From Collinsella sp. (GTDB lineage Bacteria; Actinomycetota; Coriobacteriia; Coriobacteriales; Coriobacteriaceae): a stretch of DNA of 43,528 nt. The translations under genes and the position numbers were made by a program. Positions 30,781-39,058 of this stretch are shown in pieces (the stretch's first letter is position 1; every line of letters starts with the position of its first letter). Location: positions 1 through 43,528 of the forward strand of contig DXMJ01000015.1 of NCBI GenBank assembly GCA_019414265.1, in the 5' to 3' direction. The notes beneath the pieces are model-generated. The model was given only the letters and a program-made list of their open reading frames with translations. It had not been told where the DNA came from and ran no database searches.

Positions 30781-31806
30781 ATGGCAGTAAAGGTTGCTAT
30801 TAACGGCTTCGGTCGCATCGGTCGTCTGGCTTTCCGTCAGATGTTCGGTCATGAGGGCTCCGAGATCGTCGCTATCAACGACCTCACCTCTCCCGATATG
30901 CTCGCTTACCTGCTGAAGTACGACTCCACGCAGGGCAACTACGCTCGCGATCACGAGGTCGTTGCTGGCGAGGATTCCATCACCGTTGACGGCAAGGAGA
31001 TCAAGATCTACAAGGAGGCCGACGCCAACAACCTGCCTTGGGGCGACCTCGACGTCGACGTCGTTCTCGAGTGCACCGGCTTCTACACCAGCAAGGCTAA
31101 GGCTCAGGCCCACATCAACGCTGGCGCCAAGAAGGTCGTCATCTCCGCTCCGGCCGGCAGCGATCTGCCCACCATCGTGTACAACGTCAACCACGAGACG
31201 CTGACCGCTGAGGACAACATCATCTCCGCTGCTTCCTGCACCACCAACTGCCTCGCCCCGATGGCCAAGGGTCTGAACGACTTCGCTCCCATCGTGTCCG
31301 GCATCATGACCACCATTCACGCCTGGACCGGCGACCAGATGCCGCTCGACGGCCCGCAGCGCAAGGGCAACAAGCGTCGTAGCCGCGCCTGCGCCGTCAA
31401 CATCGTCCCCAACACCACCGGTGCTGCCAAGGCTATCGGCCTGGTTCTCCCCGAGCTCAACGGTAAGCTCATCGGTGCCGCCCAGCGCGTCCCGACGCCG
31501 ACCGGCTCCATCACCAACCTCTACGCTGTCGTTGACAAGAAGGTCACCGTCGACGAGGTTAACGCCGCTATGAAGGCCTACGCTGCCACCATCTCCGAGA
31601 CCTTCGGTTACAACGAGGACGACATCGTCTCCACCGACATCATCGGCGAGACCCATGGCTCCATCTTCGACGCCACTCAGACCATGTGCTCTGACCTCGG
31701 CAACGGCCAGACCCTCGTTCAGGTCACCTCTTGGTACGACAACGAGAACTCCTACACCTCTCAGATGGTCCGCACCATCAAGTACTTCGAGAAGTTCGTT
31801 GCTTAA
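30781..31806 (+). CDS. gap: Glyceraldehyde-3-phosphate dehydrogenase (NAD type)
   Basis: This 341-aa enzyme oxidises glyceraldehyde-3-phosphate to 1,3-bisphosphoglycerate in glycolysis. The NAD fold opens with INGFGRIGRL, and Asp34 in AINDLT favours NAD over NADP. The active-site motif SAASCTTNCLAP holds the nucleophile Cys153. The end, SWYDNENSYTSQMVRTIKYF, is typical. The ATG at 30781 follows AAAGGAG. Codon use is strongly biased to C-ending and AAG/GAG codons, as in highly expressed genes. A strong hairpin terminator separates it from pgk, so gap probably has more transcript than the downstream genes. Confidence 0.98.
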   Translation: MAVKVAINGFGRIGRLAFRQMFGHEGSEIVAINDLTSPDMLAYLLKYDSTQGNYARDHEVVAGEDSITVDGKEIKIYKEADANNLPWGDLDVDVVLECTGFYTSKAKAQAHINAGAKKVVISAPAGSDLPTIVYNVNHETLTAEDNIISAASCTTNCLAPMAKGLNDFAPIVSGIMTTIHAWTGDQMPLDGPQRKGNKRRSRACAVNIVPNTTGAAKAIGLVLPELNGKLIGAAQRVPTPTGSITNLYAVVDKKVTVDEVNAAMKAYAATISETFGYNEDDIVSTDIIGETHGSIFDATQTMCSDLGNGQTLVQVTSWYDNENSYTSQMVRTIKYFEKFVA

Positions 31807-31843
31807 TTTAGCTTTTAGCGAATAGCTCGTTGAGCGTCTAAAG

Positions 31844-31890
31844 AAGGGCGCGGCCTTATAGGGCTTACACCCTAGGGTCGCGCCCTTTTT
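31844..31890 (+). terminator. Terminator between gap and pgk
   Basis: A 15-pair stem with G-U pairs (31844-31858 with 31873-31887) and a run of five T residues after CGCGCCC form a strong intrinsic terminator. No separate pgk promoter is obvious in the 56 bases that follow, so pgk expression may rely on read-through. Confidence 0.85.
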
Positions 31891-31946
31891 ATAGGAAATC
31901 GTCTGCCGTAATGGGAGGCAGACACGTACGAAAGGTAGAAGCAAAC

Positions 31947-33137
31947 ATGGCCTTTACCAAGAAGACCGTCCGCGACATCGATGTCGACGGCAAGCGCGTT
32001 CTCGTCCGCGTTGACTTCAACGTGCCTATCAAGGATGGCGTCGTTGGCGACACCACCCGTATCAAGGCTGCCCTGCCCACCATCAACTATCTCGTTGAGC
32101 ACAACGCTCGCGTCATCCTCATGAGCCACCTCGGCCGTCCCGATGGCACCGGCTTCCAGCCCGAGCTGTCCCTCGAGCCCGTCGCCAAGAAGCTCGCCGA
32201 GCTCTCCGGTCTCGACGTTGCCTTTGTCGCCGACACCTACGGCGAGAAGGCTGCCGAGGCTGTCGCTGCCGTCGAGCCGGGCAAGGTCCTCGTTCTCGAG
32301 AACGTCCGCTTCGATAAGCGTGAGAAGAAGAACGACCCCGAGATCGCCAAGAAGCTCGCTTCCTATGGTGACGTCTTCGTTCTCGATGCCTTCGGCACCG
32401 CTCACCGCGCCCAGGGTTCCGTTGTGGGCCCCGCCGCTTACCTGCCTGCCGTCGCCGGCTTCCTGCTTGAGAAGGAGGTCGACACGCTGACCGGCATCTT
32501 CGCCGAGCCCGAGCGCCCCTTCGTCGCTATCGTCGGCGGTTCCAAGGTTTCCTCCAAGATCGGCGTTCTCGATCACCTCATCGACTCCGCTGACACCCTG
32601 ATCATCGGTGGCGGTATGGCCTACACCTTCTTCCTGGCTCAGGGCCTGACCGTCGGTCAGTCCCTCAAGGAAGAGGACTGGGTCGAGCGCGCCGGCGAGA
32701 TGCTCAAGAAGGCCGAGGAGAAGGGCGTCAAGATCCTGCTCCCCATCGACAACCGTGTTGCCGATCACTTTGGCGAGGACGCTGTCCCCGAGGTTGTCGC
32801 TTCCGACGCTATCCCCGACGATCGTGAGGGCATGGACATCGGCCCCAAGACCGAGGAGCTTTACGCCGAGGCCGTCAAGGGCGCCAAGACCGTGTTCTGG
32901 AACGGCCCCATGGGCGTCTTCGAGTTCGACAACTTCGCTCACGGCACCCAGGCTATCGCCGAGGCTGTCGCCGAGGCCGACTGCACCTCGATCATCGGCG
33001 GTGGCGACTCTGTCGCAGCCGTCAACAAGTTCAACCTGGCCGACAAGATGAGCTGGATCTCCACCGGTGGTGGCGCTTCCATGGAGCTCGTCGAGGGTAA
33101 GGCCCTGCCCGGAGTGGAGGCGCTTCTCGATGCCTAA
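31947..33137 (+). CDS. pgk: Phosphoglycerate kinase
   Basis: This 396-aa enzyme transfers phosphate from 1,3-bisphosphoglycerate to ADP. It shows the substrate-binding RVDFNVPIKDG near the N-terminus, LMSHLGRPDG, LENVRF, the hinge-side IVGGSKVSSKIGVLDHLI and a C-terminal nucleotide-site GGGDSVAA followed by STGGGAS. Length is normal. The ATG at 31947 follows GAAAGG; the preceding frame overlaps the terminator region. The last 8 bases overlap tpiA, giving translational coupling. Confidence 0.98.
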   Translation: MAFTKKTVRDIDVDGKRVLVRVDFNVPIKDGVVGDTTRIKAALPTINYLVEHNARVILMSHLGRPDGTGFQPELSLEPVAKKLAELSGLDVAFVADTYGEKAAEAVAAVEPGKVLVLENVRFDKREKKNDPEIAKKLASYGDVFVLDAFGTAHRAQGSVVGPAAYLPAVAGFLLEKEVDTLTGIFAEPERPFVAIVGGSKVSSKIGVLDHLIDSADTLIIGGGMAYTFFLAQGLTVGQSLKEEDWVERAGEMLKKAEEKGVKILLPIDNRVADHFGEDAVPEVVASDAIPDDREGMDIGPKTEELYAEAVKGAKTVFWNGPMGVFEFDNFAHGTQAIAEAVAEADCTSIIGGGDSVAAVNKFNLADKMSWISTGGGASMELVEGKALPGVEALLDA

Positions 33138-33897
33138 TCGCACCCTTCTTATCGCTGGTAACTGGAAGATGAACAACGACGTCGCCGAGGCCGCCAGGCT
33201 CGCCGACGAGCTGGCTCAGGCTCTGCCCGAGGTTCCGGCTGGCGTCGAGGTGCTCGTCTGCCCTCCGACCATTGACATCACCACGGTTCATGACCGCATT
33301 CAGGCTGCCCCCATCGCCCTCGGTGCACAGAACGTGTACTGGGAGGCCAAGGGTGCCTTCACCGGTGAGTCCTCTTGCGACATGCTCAAGTCCGCTGGCT
33401 GCACCTACTGCATCATCGGTCACTCCGAGCGTCGCGACTACTTCCACGAGACCGACGAGGATCAGAACAAGAAGGCCAAGGCTCTCGTTGCCGCCGGTCT
33501 TGTTCCCGTCTTCTGCTGCGGCGAGTCCCTCGAGGTCCGCGAGGCTGGCACCTATGTCGAGCACGTCGTGAACCAGGTCAAGGCTGGCCTTGCTGGTCTT
33601 GAGATCACCTGCCCCAAGCAGGTCGTCGTCGCCTACGAGCCCATCTGGGCTATCGGCACCGGCAAGACCGCTACCGCCGAGGACGCTCAGGAGGTCTGCG
33701 GCGCTATCCGTGAGACCCTCAAGGAGATGTTCGGCGAGGAGCTCGCTAATGGCATCCGCGTTCTCTACGGCGGTTCCGCTAAGCCCGGCAACATCGCCGA
33801 GCTCGTCGCCAAGCCTGACGTTGACGGCGCCCTCGTGGGCGGCGCTTCCCTCAAGGCTGCCGACTTCGCCTCTATGGTCGTCAAGGCAGGCGAGTAG
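33130..33897 (+). CDS. tpiA: Triosephosphate isomerase
   Basis: This 255-aa TIM-barrel enzyme interconverts dihydroxyacetone phosphate and glyceraldehyde-3-phosphate. Catalytic residues are visible: Asn11 and Lys13 in NWKMN, His98 in IIGHSERR and Glu170 in AYEPIWAIGTG, and a phosphate-binding LYGGSAKPGN near the end. The ATG at 33130 lies inside the last codons of pgk with GGAG about 10 bases upstream. The gene ends 5 bases before gpmI. Confidence 0.98.
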   Translation: MPNRTLLIAGNWKMNNDVAEAARLADELAQALPEVPAGVEVLVCPPTIDITTVHDRIQAAPIALGAQNVYWEAKGAFTGESSCDMLKSAGCTYCIIGHSERRDYFHETDEDQNKKAKALVAAGLVPVFCCGESLEVREAGTYVEHVVNQVKAGLAGLEITCPKQVVVAYEPIWAIGTGKTATAEDAQEVCGAIRETLKEMFGEELANGIRVLYGGSAKPGNIAELVAKPDVDGALVGGASLKAADFASMVVKAGE

Positions 33898-33902
33898 GAC
33901 AT

Positions 33903-35456
33903 ATGGCACAGCGTCATCTTCCTGCACTCCTGATCATCATGGACGGCTGTGGCCTGGCTCCGGCCGATGGCGAGAACGCCGTCGCCGCTGCCAAGACGCC
34001 CTTCCTTGATAGCCTGTACGAGAAGTACCCTCACACCACGCTCGGCGCTTCGGGCGAGGACGTGGGCCTTCCCGACGGTCAGATGGGTAACTCCGAGGTG
34101 GGTCACCTCAACATCGGTGCCGGCCGCATCGTGTTCCAGGAGCTTTCGCGCATCAACAATGCCATCAAGGACGGCTCCATCGCCAAGAACGAGGTCTTCG
34201 TCAAGGCTATGGACGATGTCAAGGCCGAAGGCAAGACTCTTCACCTCATGGGCCTTATGAGCCCTGGCGGCGTTCATTCTCACATGAACCACGTCGAGGC
34301 TCTGGCCAAGATGGCTGCCCAGCATGGCGTCAAGACCGTTCGCGTCCACGCCTTCATGGATGGCCGCGACGTCGACCCGCAGTCCGGTGCCGGCTACATG
34401 AGTGAGTTCTGCGCCTTCCTGGCTAAGATCTCCGAGGAGACCGGTTGCGACGCTCGTGTTGCCACCGTCTCGGGCCGATATTGGGCCATGGACCGCGATA
34501 ACCGTTGGGAGCGCATCCAGCGTGCCTACGATGTCATGGTCAACGCGTCCGATGCCGATACCGACCCCGTGGCCGGTATCAAGGCCTACTACGAGAAGGA
34601 TCCGCGCGGCGATGAGTTCGTCGAGCCCTTCGCTGCCCACAACGAGGGCATCCACGAGGGCGACGCGGCCATCTTCTTCAACTTCCGTCCCGACCGCGCT
34701 CGTCAGATGACCCGCGTGTTCACGGACAAGGAGTTCGACGGCTTTGAGCGCGAGCAGATCAAGCTTTCGCACTTTGTGACGATGACCGAGTACGATCCGA
34801 CGTTTGACGTCGAGGTCGCCTTCCCCAAGACGTTCCCCGAGAACGTCCTGGCCGACGTTATCGCCGCCAATGGCCTCAAGCAGCTGCACACCGCCGAGAC
34901 CGAGAAGTACGCCCACGTGACGTTCTTCCTCAACGGCGGCATCGAGGAGCCCAAGGAGGGCGAGGAGCGCGTGCTCGTCGCTTCCCCCAAGGTCGCTACC
35001 TACGATCTGCAGCCTGAGATGAGCGCTCCCGAGGTTACCGAGAAGCTCGTCGCCGCCATCAACGAGGATCGCGCTGATTTCTACATCGTGAACTTCGCGA
35101 ACTGCGACATGGTTGGTCACACCGGTGTCTTCGACGCCGCCGTTAAGGCCGTCGAGGCTGTTGACGATGCTCTGTCCAAGGTTGTCCCGGCGATTCTCGC
35201 CAAGGGCGGCTTTGCGCTGATTACCGCCGACCACGGCAACGCCGATCACATGTTTGACGTTGCTTCCGACGGTTCCAAGCATCCGTTTACGGCTCACACC
35301 ACCAACCGCGTGCCGTTCATCATCGTTGATGAGAAGGCCAAGCTCACCGGTATCGAGGACGGCCGTCTTTCCGATATCGCTCCGACCATGCTCACCATGG
35401 CTGGTATTGAGCCTTCCGCCGAGATGACGGGTCGCGTGCTCGCCACCGAGGCCTAA
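33903..35456 (+). CDS. gpmI: 2,3-bisphosphoglycerate-independent phosphoglycerate mutase
   Basis: This 517-aa alkaline-phosphatase-fold enzyme converts 3-phosphoglycerate to 2-phosphoglycerate using two Mn ions. Asp14 in IIMDGCG and the phosphorylated Ser64 in GNSEVGH are the key residues; a late ITADHGNADHM carries further metal ligands. Length is normal. It needs no cofactor, unlike GpmA. The ATG at 33903 follows tpiA by 5 bases. A very strong terminator follows and closes the glycolytic operon. Enolase and pyruvate kinase are not present here. Confidence 0.98.
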   Translation: MAQRHLPALLIIMDGCGLAPADGENAVAAAKTPFLDSLYEKYPHTTLGASGEDVGLPDGQMGNSEVGHLNIGAGRIVFQELSRINNAIKDGSIAKNEVFVKAMDDVKAEGKTLHLMGLMSPGGVHSHMNHVEALAKMAAQHGVKTVRVHAFMDGRDVDPQSGAGYMSEFCAFLAKISEETGCDARVATVSGRYWAMDRDNRWERIQRAYDVMVNASDADTDPVAGIKAYYEKDPRGDEFVEPFAAHNEGIHEGDAAIFFNFRPDRARQMTRVFTDKEFDGFEREQIKLSHFVTMTEYDPTFDVEVAFPKTFPENVLADVIAANGLKQLHTAETEKYAHVTFFLNGGIEEPKEGEERVLVASPKVATYDLQPEMSAPEVTEKLVAAINEDRADFYIVNFANCDMVGHTGVFDAAVKAVEAVDDALSKVVPAILAKGGFALITADHGNADHMFDVASDGSKHPFTAHTTNRVPFIIVDEKAKLTGIEDGRLSDIAPTMLTMAGIEPSAEMTGRVLATEA

Positions 35457-35484
35457 TAGGAAAACAAATATCGTTTTCTAGTAA

Positions 35485-35521
35485 GGGGGGGGTTGTCCAC
35501 AACCGGACGACCCCCTTTTTT
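35485..35521 (+). terminator. Terminator of the glycolytic operon
   Basis: An 11-pair G-rich stem (35488-35498 with 35505-35515), with one G-U pair, closes a 6-base loop and is followed by six T residues. It ends the transcript about 30 bases after gpmI. Confidence 0.92.
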
Positions 35522-35528
35522 GGTATTT

Positions 35529-35559
35529 CTGCCATTTCTACCCCGTCCCTAAATGGCAG
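35529..35559 (+). promoter_or_regulatory. Inverted repeat upstream of secG
   Basis: CTGCCATTT (35529-35537) and AAATGGCAG (35551-35559) form a perfect 9-bp inverted repeat with a 13-base spacer. It lies just upstream of the probable secG -10 box, so it could be an operator; a hairpin role is also possible. Confidence 0.4.
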
Positions 35560-35580
35560 GTGGGGGAGTGTTGGGGGTTG

Positions 35581-35589
35581 TGGTACAGT
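35581..35589 (+). promoter_or_regulatory. Possible extended -10 promoter of secG
   Basis: TGGTACAGT matches the extended -10 form TGn-TAnnnT and starts 45 bases ahead of the secG ATG. No matching -35 was found, which is tolerated for extended -10 promoters. Confidence 0.35.
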
Positions 35590-35625
35590 ACTGGAGTTTG
35601 AATTGTTCTATTAAGGAGCTTATCT

Positions 35626-35880
35626 ATGGGTCCGTTCCAGATTCTTCTGTTTGTCGTTTGGGCTGTCTCTGCCGTGGCGCTGACGATTCTCGTCCTGATG
35701 CATTCCGGTAAGGGCACCGGCGTTTCGGATATGATCGCTAGCTCGCTGTATAACTCCAGCTCTGCCACGGGCGTCATGGAACAGAACCTCGATCGCCTGA
35801 CGGTAATTATGGCCGTCGTTTTTGCCGTGTGTGTCGTCCTGTGCATGTTCTTCTTCCCGCAGGGCATCGTCGGCTACTAA
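35626..35880 (+). CDS. secG: Preprotein translocase subunit SecG
   Basis: This 84-aa protein has two hydrophobic helices (about residues 5-25 and 58-78) joined by a polar loop with HSGKGTGVSDM, the usual SecG signature. It assists SecYE in protein export at the membrane. The ATG at 35626 lies 7 bases after AAGGAG. It follows the glycolytic operon, as in many Gram-positive genomes, but it is separated by a strong terminator and has its own terminator, so it looks monocistronic. Confidence 0.95.
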   Translation: MGPFQILLFVVWAVSAVALTILVLMHSGKGTGVSDMIASSLYNSSSATGVMEQNLDRLTVIMAVVFAVCVVLCMFFFPQGIVGY

Positions 35881-35902
35881 GCGTCGTCGCCTATACGTTT
35901 GT

Positions 35903-35935
35903 AAAGGGTCCCGCATGCGCGGGGCCCTTTTTGTT
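35903..35935 (+). terminator. secG terminator
   Basis: A 12-bp stem (35903-35914 with 35919-35930, one G-U pair) and the tail TTTTTGTTT form a strong intrinsic terminator 22 bases after secG. Confidence 0.92.
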
Positions 35936-36045
35936 TACAGACTTGTAACAGAGTCAAAATATCCCCACATACTTCGCCCAACTAAAGAAATTCTCGACCG
36001 TTAACCGGAATTAGCCCCAAATCGTGCATAAAATGCGCTACTGTA

Positions 36046-36074
36046 TTGCAAAACGTTGGTCTGTTGTGCATAAC
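36046..36074 (+). promoter_or_regulatory. Probable opp operon promoter with an embedded AAAACGTT site
   Basis: TTGCAA (36046-36051) and CATAAC (36069-36074) are spaced by 17 bases. AAAACGTT at 36050-36057 overlaps the -35, the normal position for a LacI-family repressor site. About 100 bases of leader follow before the ATG. Confidence 0.5.
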
Positions 36075-36173
36075 CAGCCATAGCAGCGGGCGGCGTTTTG
36101 ATGGTTCGGATCGGATTGTCTCGACATATGTCCGACTGAACATTTCTTTGTCCTATCTCATAAGGAGGATGGC

Positions 36174-37850
36174 ATGGCTGATTCTATGTTCCACCAGCCC
36201 GTTATGGGTCGTCGCGCCTTTGTCGGCGGTACCCTTGCTGCGAGCTCCATGGCTTTTCTTGCCGCATGCGGCAAGAAGGGCGGCGACGCTTCCGGTTCTG
36301 AGTCCGGTTCGACGCTGAACTTCTACATCAACAACCCGGTCTGCATCGACCCCTACAACGTCCAGGAGGATCAGGGCACTCAGGTCGAGTACCAGCTGTT
36401 CGATGCTCTGACCTCTTACGACGCCGAGAAGGGCAAGATCGTCCCGCTGGCTTGCGAGTCCTTCGAGGCCAACGACGACGCCACCGAGTTCACCTTCAAG
36501 ATCAAGAAGGCCAAGTTCCACAACGGTGACGACGTTACCTCCAAGTCCTTCAAGCTCGCTTGGGAGCGTCTGGTCAACACCAAGTCGGCCATCGCTACCG
36601 AGTACGGTCCTTCCGAGGTCTCCTATCACCTTTCCATGGTCGAGGGCTATGACGATCTACTTGCCGGTAACGCTACCGAGCTCAGCGGTGTTACTTGCCC
36701 CGACGATGAGACCCTCGTCGTTAAGCTGTCTTCCGCTTACGCCGACTTCCCCTTCGTCGCCTCTCACCCGGCTCTGTCCCCGGTTCCCGAGTGCGCTGAG
36801 TCCGATGTTAAGAGCTTCTACCTTGCCCCGATCGGTAACGGCCCGTTCATGATGGACGGCAAGTGGGAGGATGGTCAGGAGATCAACCTCAAGAAGTTCG
36901 ACGATTACTATGGCGACAAGGCCAAGATCGATGGCATCCACTTCCAGGTCATCAAGGACGTGGAGACCGCCTACAAGGAGTTCCAGGCCGGTAACCTCGA
37001 TATCTGCGATGTTCCCGTTGCTCAGATCGACGCTGCCAAGAAGGATCGCGGCGTGTCCAAGGACGGCTACACCATGGGCGACGGCGAGCGCATGCTGCTC
37101 GGCGCCGAGCCTTCCACCTACTACCTGACCTGCAACACCACGGCCGAGCCGTTCAACAACGCCGACCTGCGCAGAGGTATCTCCCTGGCCATTAACCGCG
37201 AGGCCATCTGCAAGACCATCTTCAAGGGCACCCGTACCCCCGCCGACGGCATTGTTCCTCCGGGCATCGATGGCTACAAGGAGGGCGCATGGGAGTTCTG
37301 CGCCTACGACGTCGACAAGGCTAACGAGTACCTCGACAAGGTTGCTCCTGCCGGTGCCAACGGCGACCGTGGCATTAGCGTGACCCTTTCCTACAACCAG
37401 GACGGTGGCCACAAGGAGATCATGGAGTCCATCATCGGCGACCTCGCCAAGGTCGGCGTTACCGCCGTCTCCGATACTCCCGAGTGGTCTGCCCTGCTCG
37501 AGCAGTATCAGAACTTTAACTATCAGTTCGGTCGCCTGGGCTGGATTGCCGACTACCCGATCATGGACAACTTCCTGTATCCGCTGTTCCACTCCGACTC
37601 CCTCGGTGGCGACAACCGCTCTGGTTACAACAACCCCGAGTTCGACGCCAAGGTCGACGAGGCCCGTACCACGGTTGACGACGAAGAGCGCGTCGCTAAG
37701 ATGCAGGAGGCCGACGCAATGGTCGCTGCCGACTGCCCGGTCATCCCGGTGATGTTCTACACGCACACCATCGCTGGCTCCGATCGCATCAAGCACCTCT
37801 ATGTCGATCCGCAGAAGCACGCCGAGCTGGGTACCGCCGAGCTCGCCTAA
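36174..37850 (+). CDS. oppA: Oligopeptide-binding lipoprotein (family-5 SBP)
   Basis: This 558-aa binding protein is OppA-like. The N-terminus has a twin-arginine-like GRRAFVGG (Arg13-Arg14) and a lipobox LAAC (Cys32), again suggesting a Tat- or Sec-exported lipoprotein. The mature part shows the family-5 pattern (PIGNGPFMMDGKWEDGQEINLKK, LRRGISLAINREAI). Peptides are the likely ligand, given the separate OppD and OppF ATPases with intact Cys motifs. Codon use is biased, consistent with high expression. The ATG at 36174 follows AAGGAGG by 6 bases. A hairpin after the stop probably limits transcription into oppB. Confidence 0.93.
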   Translation: MADSMFHQPVMGRRAFVGGTLAASSMAFLAACGKKGGDASGSESGSTLNFYINNPVCIDPYNVQEDQGTQVEYQLFDALTSYDAEKGKIVPLACESFEANDDATEFTFKIKKAKFHNGDDVTSKSFKLAWERLVNTKSAIATEYGPSEVSYHLSMVEGYDDLLAGNATELSGVTCPDDETLVVKLSSAYADFPFVASHPALSPVPECAESDVKSFYLAPIGNGPFMMDGKWEDGQEINLKKFDDYYGDKAKIDGIHFQVIKDVETAYKEFQAGNLDICDVPVAQIDAAKKDRGVSKDGYTMGDGERMLLGAEPSTYYLTCNTTAEPFNNADLRRGISLAINREAICKTIFKGTRTPADGIVPPGIDGYKEGAWEFCAYDVDKANEYLDKVAPAGANGDRGISVTLSYNQDGGHKEIMESIIGDLAKVGVTAVSDTPEWSALLEQYQNFNYQFGRLGWIADYPIMDNFLYPLFHSDSLGGDNRSGYNNPEFDAKVDEARTTVDDEERVAKMQEADAMVAADCPVIPVMFYTHTIAGSDRIKHLYVDPQKHAELGTAELA

Positions 37851-37946
37851 GAGTTTGCAGCTTCCGTGAGGGTCAAGTATTTACGTAGACCTCATGGGAA
37901 ACATACAGTTCTCCCTAACCTGGGGTAAACTGGCTGATGGTAATTT

Positions 37947-37980
37947 TGGGATGCCGGTCTGGCGATCGGCATCCCATTTA
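37947..37980 (+). terminator. Intercistronic hairpin after oppA
   Basis: A perfect 10-bp stem (37947-37956 with 37967-37976) closes a 10-base loop and is followed by TTTA. The same arrangement, binding-protein gene then hairpin, occurs in the nan operon. It is likely a partial terminator or RNA-stabilising element. Confidence 0.65.
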
Positions 37981-38006
37981 GGTTAATCCCTAGATAGGGG
38001 AGTGGT

Positions 38007-39044
38007 ATGGGTAAGTACATCGTTAAACGTGTGCTTCAGTTCATCCCGGTGTTTTTGGGCGTTACGCTGATTCTGTTCGCCCTCCAGAATATCGTGCCGG
38101 GAGATCCGATCAAGCTGATCGGTGGAGACAAGGCTCTGTCCCCCGAGGTAGAGCTTCAGCTTCGCGTACGCTATCACCTGGTCCAGACGGACGAGGACGG
38201 CAACGCGATCCTTGACGAGAACGGCGATCCCGTTCAGACGTCGCTTGTAGACCGTTATCTGTATTACATGAACGGTCTGCTTCATGGCGATCTGGGTAAT
38301 TCGTACCAGCGCAAGCTGCCGGTTACGGAAATCTTTGCCCAAAAGTATCCGTATACGGTCAAACTTGCCGCGTGCGCCATCGTGCTCGAGGCAATCATGG
38401 GTATCGGCGCGGGTATCATTTCGGCGGTAAAGCGTTATTCCTTCTGGGATATTTTGGTTACGCTCACCACGTCGATTCTCGTTGCTGTCCCGGCCTTCTG
38501 GCTTGGTATGTTGCTGCAGCTGTTCTTTGGCGTCATCCTCAAGGATGCCACCGGCGGCGCATTCTCCATGCCGATTTCGGGTGCCGGCGGTTCCAGCTCT
38601 CAGTATCAGGATTGGATGCACTATGTGCTTCCGACCATTACGCTGGCTTCGGTTTCGACCGCTTATGCTGCCCGCATTATGCGTTCGCAGCTGCTTGACG
38701 TCATGAACCAGGATTACATCCGTACGGCAAAGGCCAAGGGTCTCTCCAGTCGCGCGATCATCATCAAGCATGCGCTTAAGAATGCACTCATCCCCGTCGT
38801 TACCTATATTGGTGTCGACTTTGGCGGCATGCTTTCGGGTGCCATCCTGACCGAGACGGTCTTTAACTGGCCCGGTATCGGCTATGAGGTCTATCGCGCT
38901 ATTAGCATGCGTGACTGGCCCATCGTTATGGGCGGCGTTACGCTCATCGTTGTCGTCGTCATGGTGATCAACCTGCTCGTCGACATTAGCTATGCATTCC
39001 TCGACCCGCGTATCCGCCTTGGCGGTCCGTCGGATAAGGCCTAA
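38007..39044 (+). CDS. oppB: Oligopeptide ABC transporter permease OppB
   Basis: This 345-aa membrane protein has the OppB/DppB layout: an N-terminal RVLQFIPVFLGVTLILFAL helix, an extracytoplasmic GLLHGDLGNSY segment, EAA loop RTAKAKGLSSRAIIIKHAL and a final TVFNWPGIGYEVYRAI signature. It forms half of the peptide channel with OppC. It is longer than its nan counterpart because of an extra loop around residues 45-85. The ATG at 38007 follows AGGGGAG. A short spacer leads to oppC. Confidence 0.94.
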   Translation: MGKYIVKRVLQFIPVFLGVTLILFALQNIVPGDPIKLIGGDKALSPEVELQLRVRYHLVQTDEDGNAILDENGDPVQTSLVDRYLYYMNGLLHGDLGNSYQRKLPVTEIFAQKYPYTVKLAACAIVLEAIMGIGAGIISAVKRYSFWDILVTLTTSILVAVPAFWLGMLLQLFFGVILKDATGGAFSMPISGAGGSSSQYQDWMHYVLPTITLASVSTAYAARIMRSQLLDVMNQDYIRTAKAKGLSSRAIIIKHALKNALIPVVTYIGVDFGGMLSGAILTETVFNWPGIGYEVYRAISMRDWPIVMGGVTLIVVVVMVINLLVDISYAFLDPRIRLGGPSDKA

Positions 39045-39058
39045 GGGAGGTACGTCTC

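Noticed and set aside
33765..35297. A 510-codon minus-strand frame opposite gpmI, and similar ones opposite pgk, gap and oppD
   Set aside because: These are shadow frames of highly biased coding sequence; they lack ribosome sites and domain similarity.
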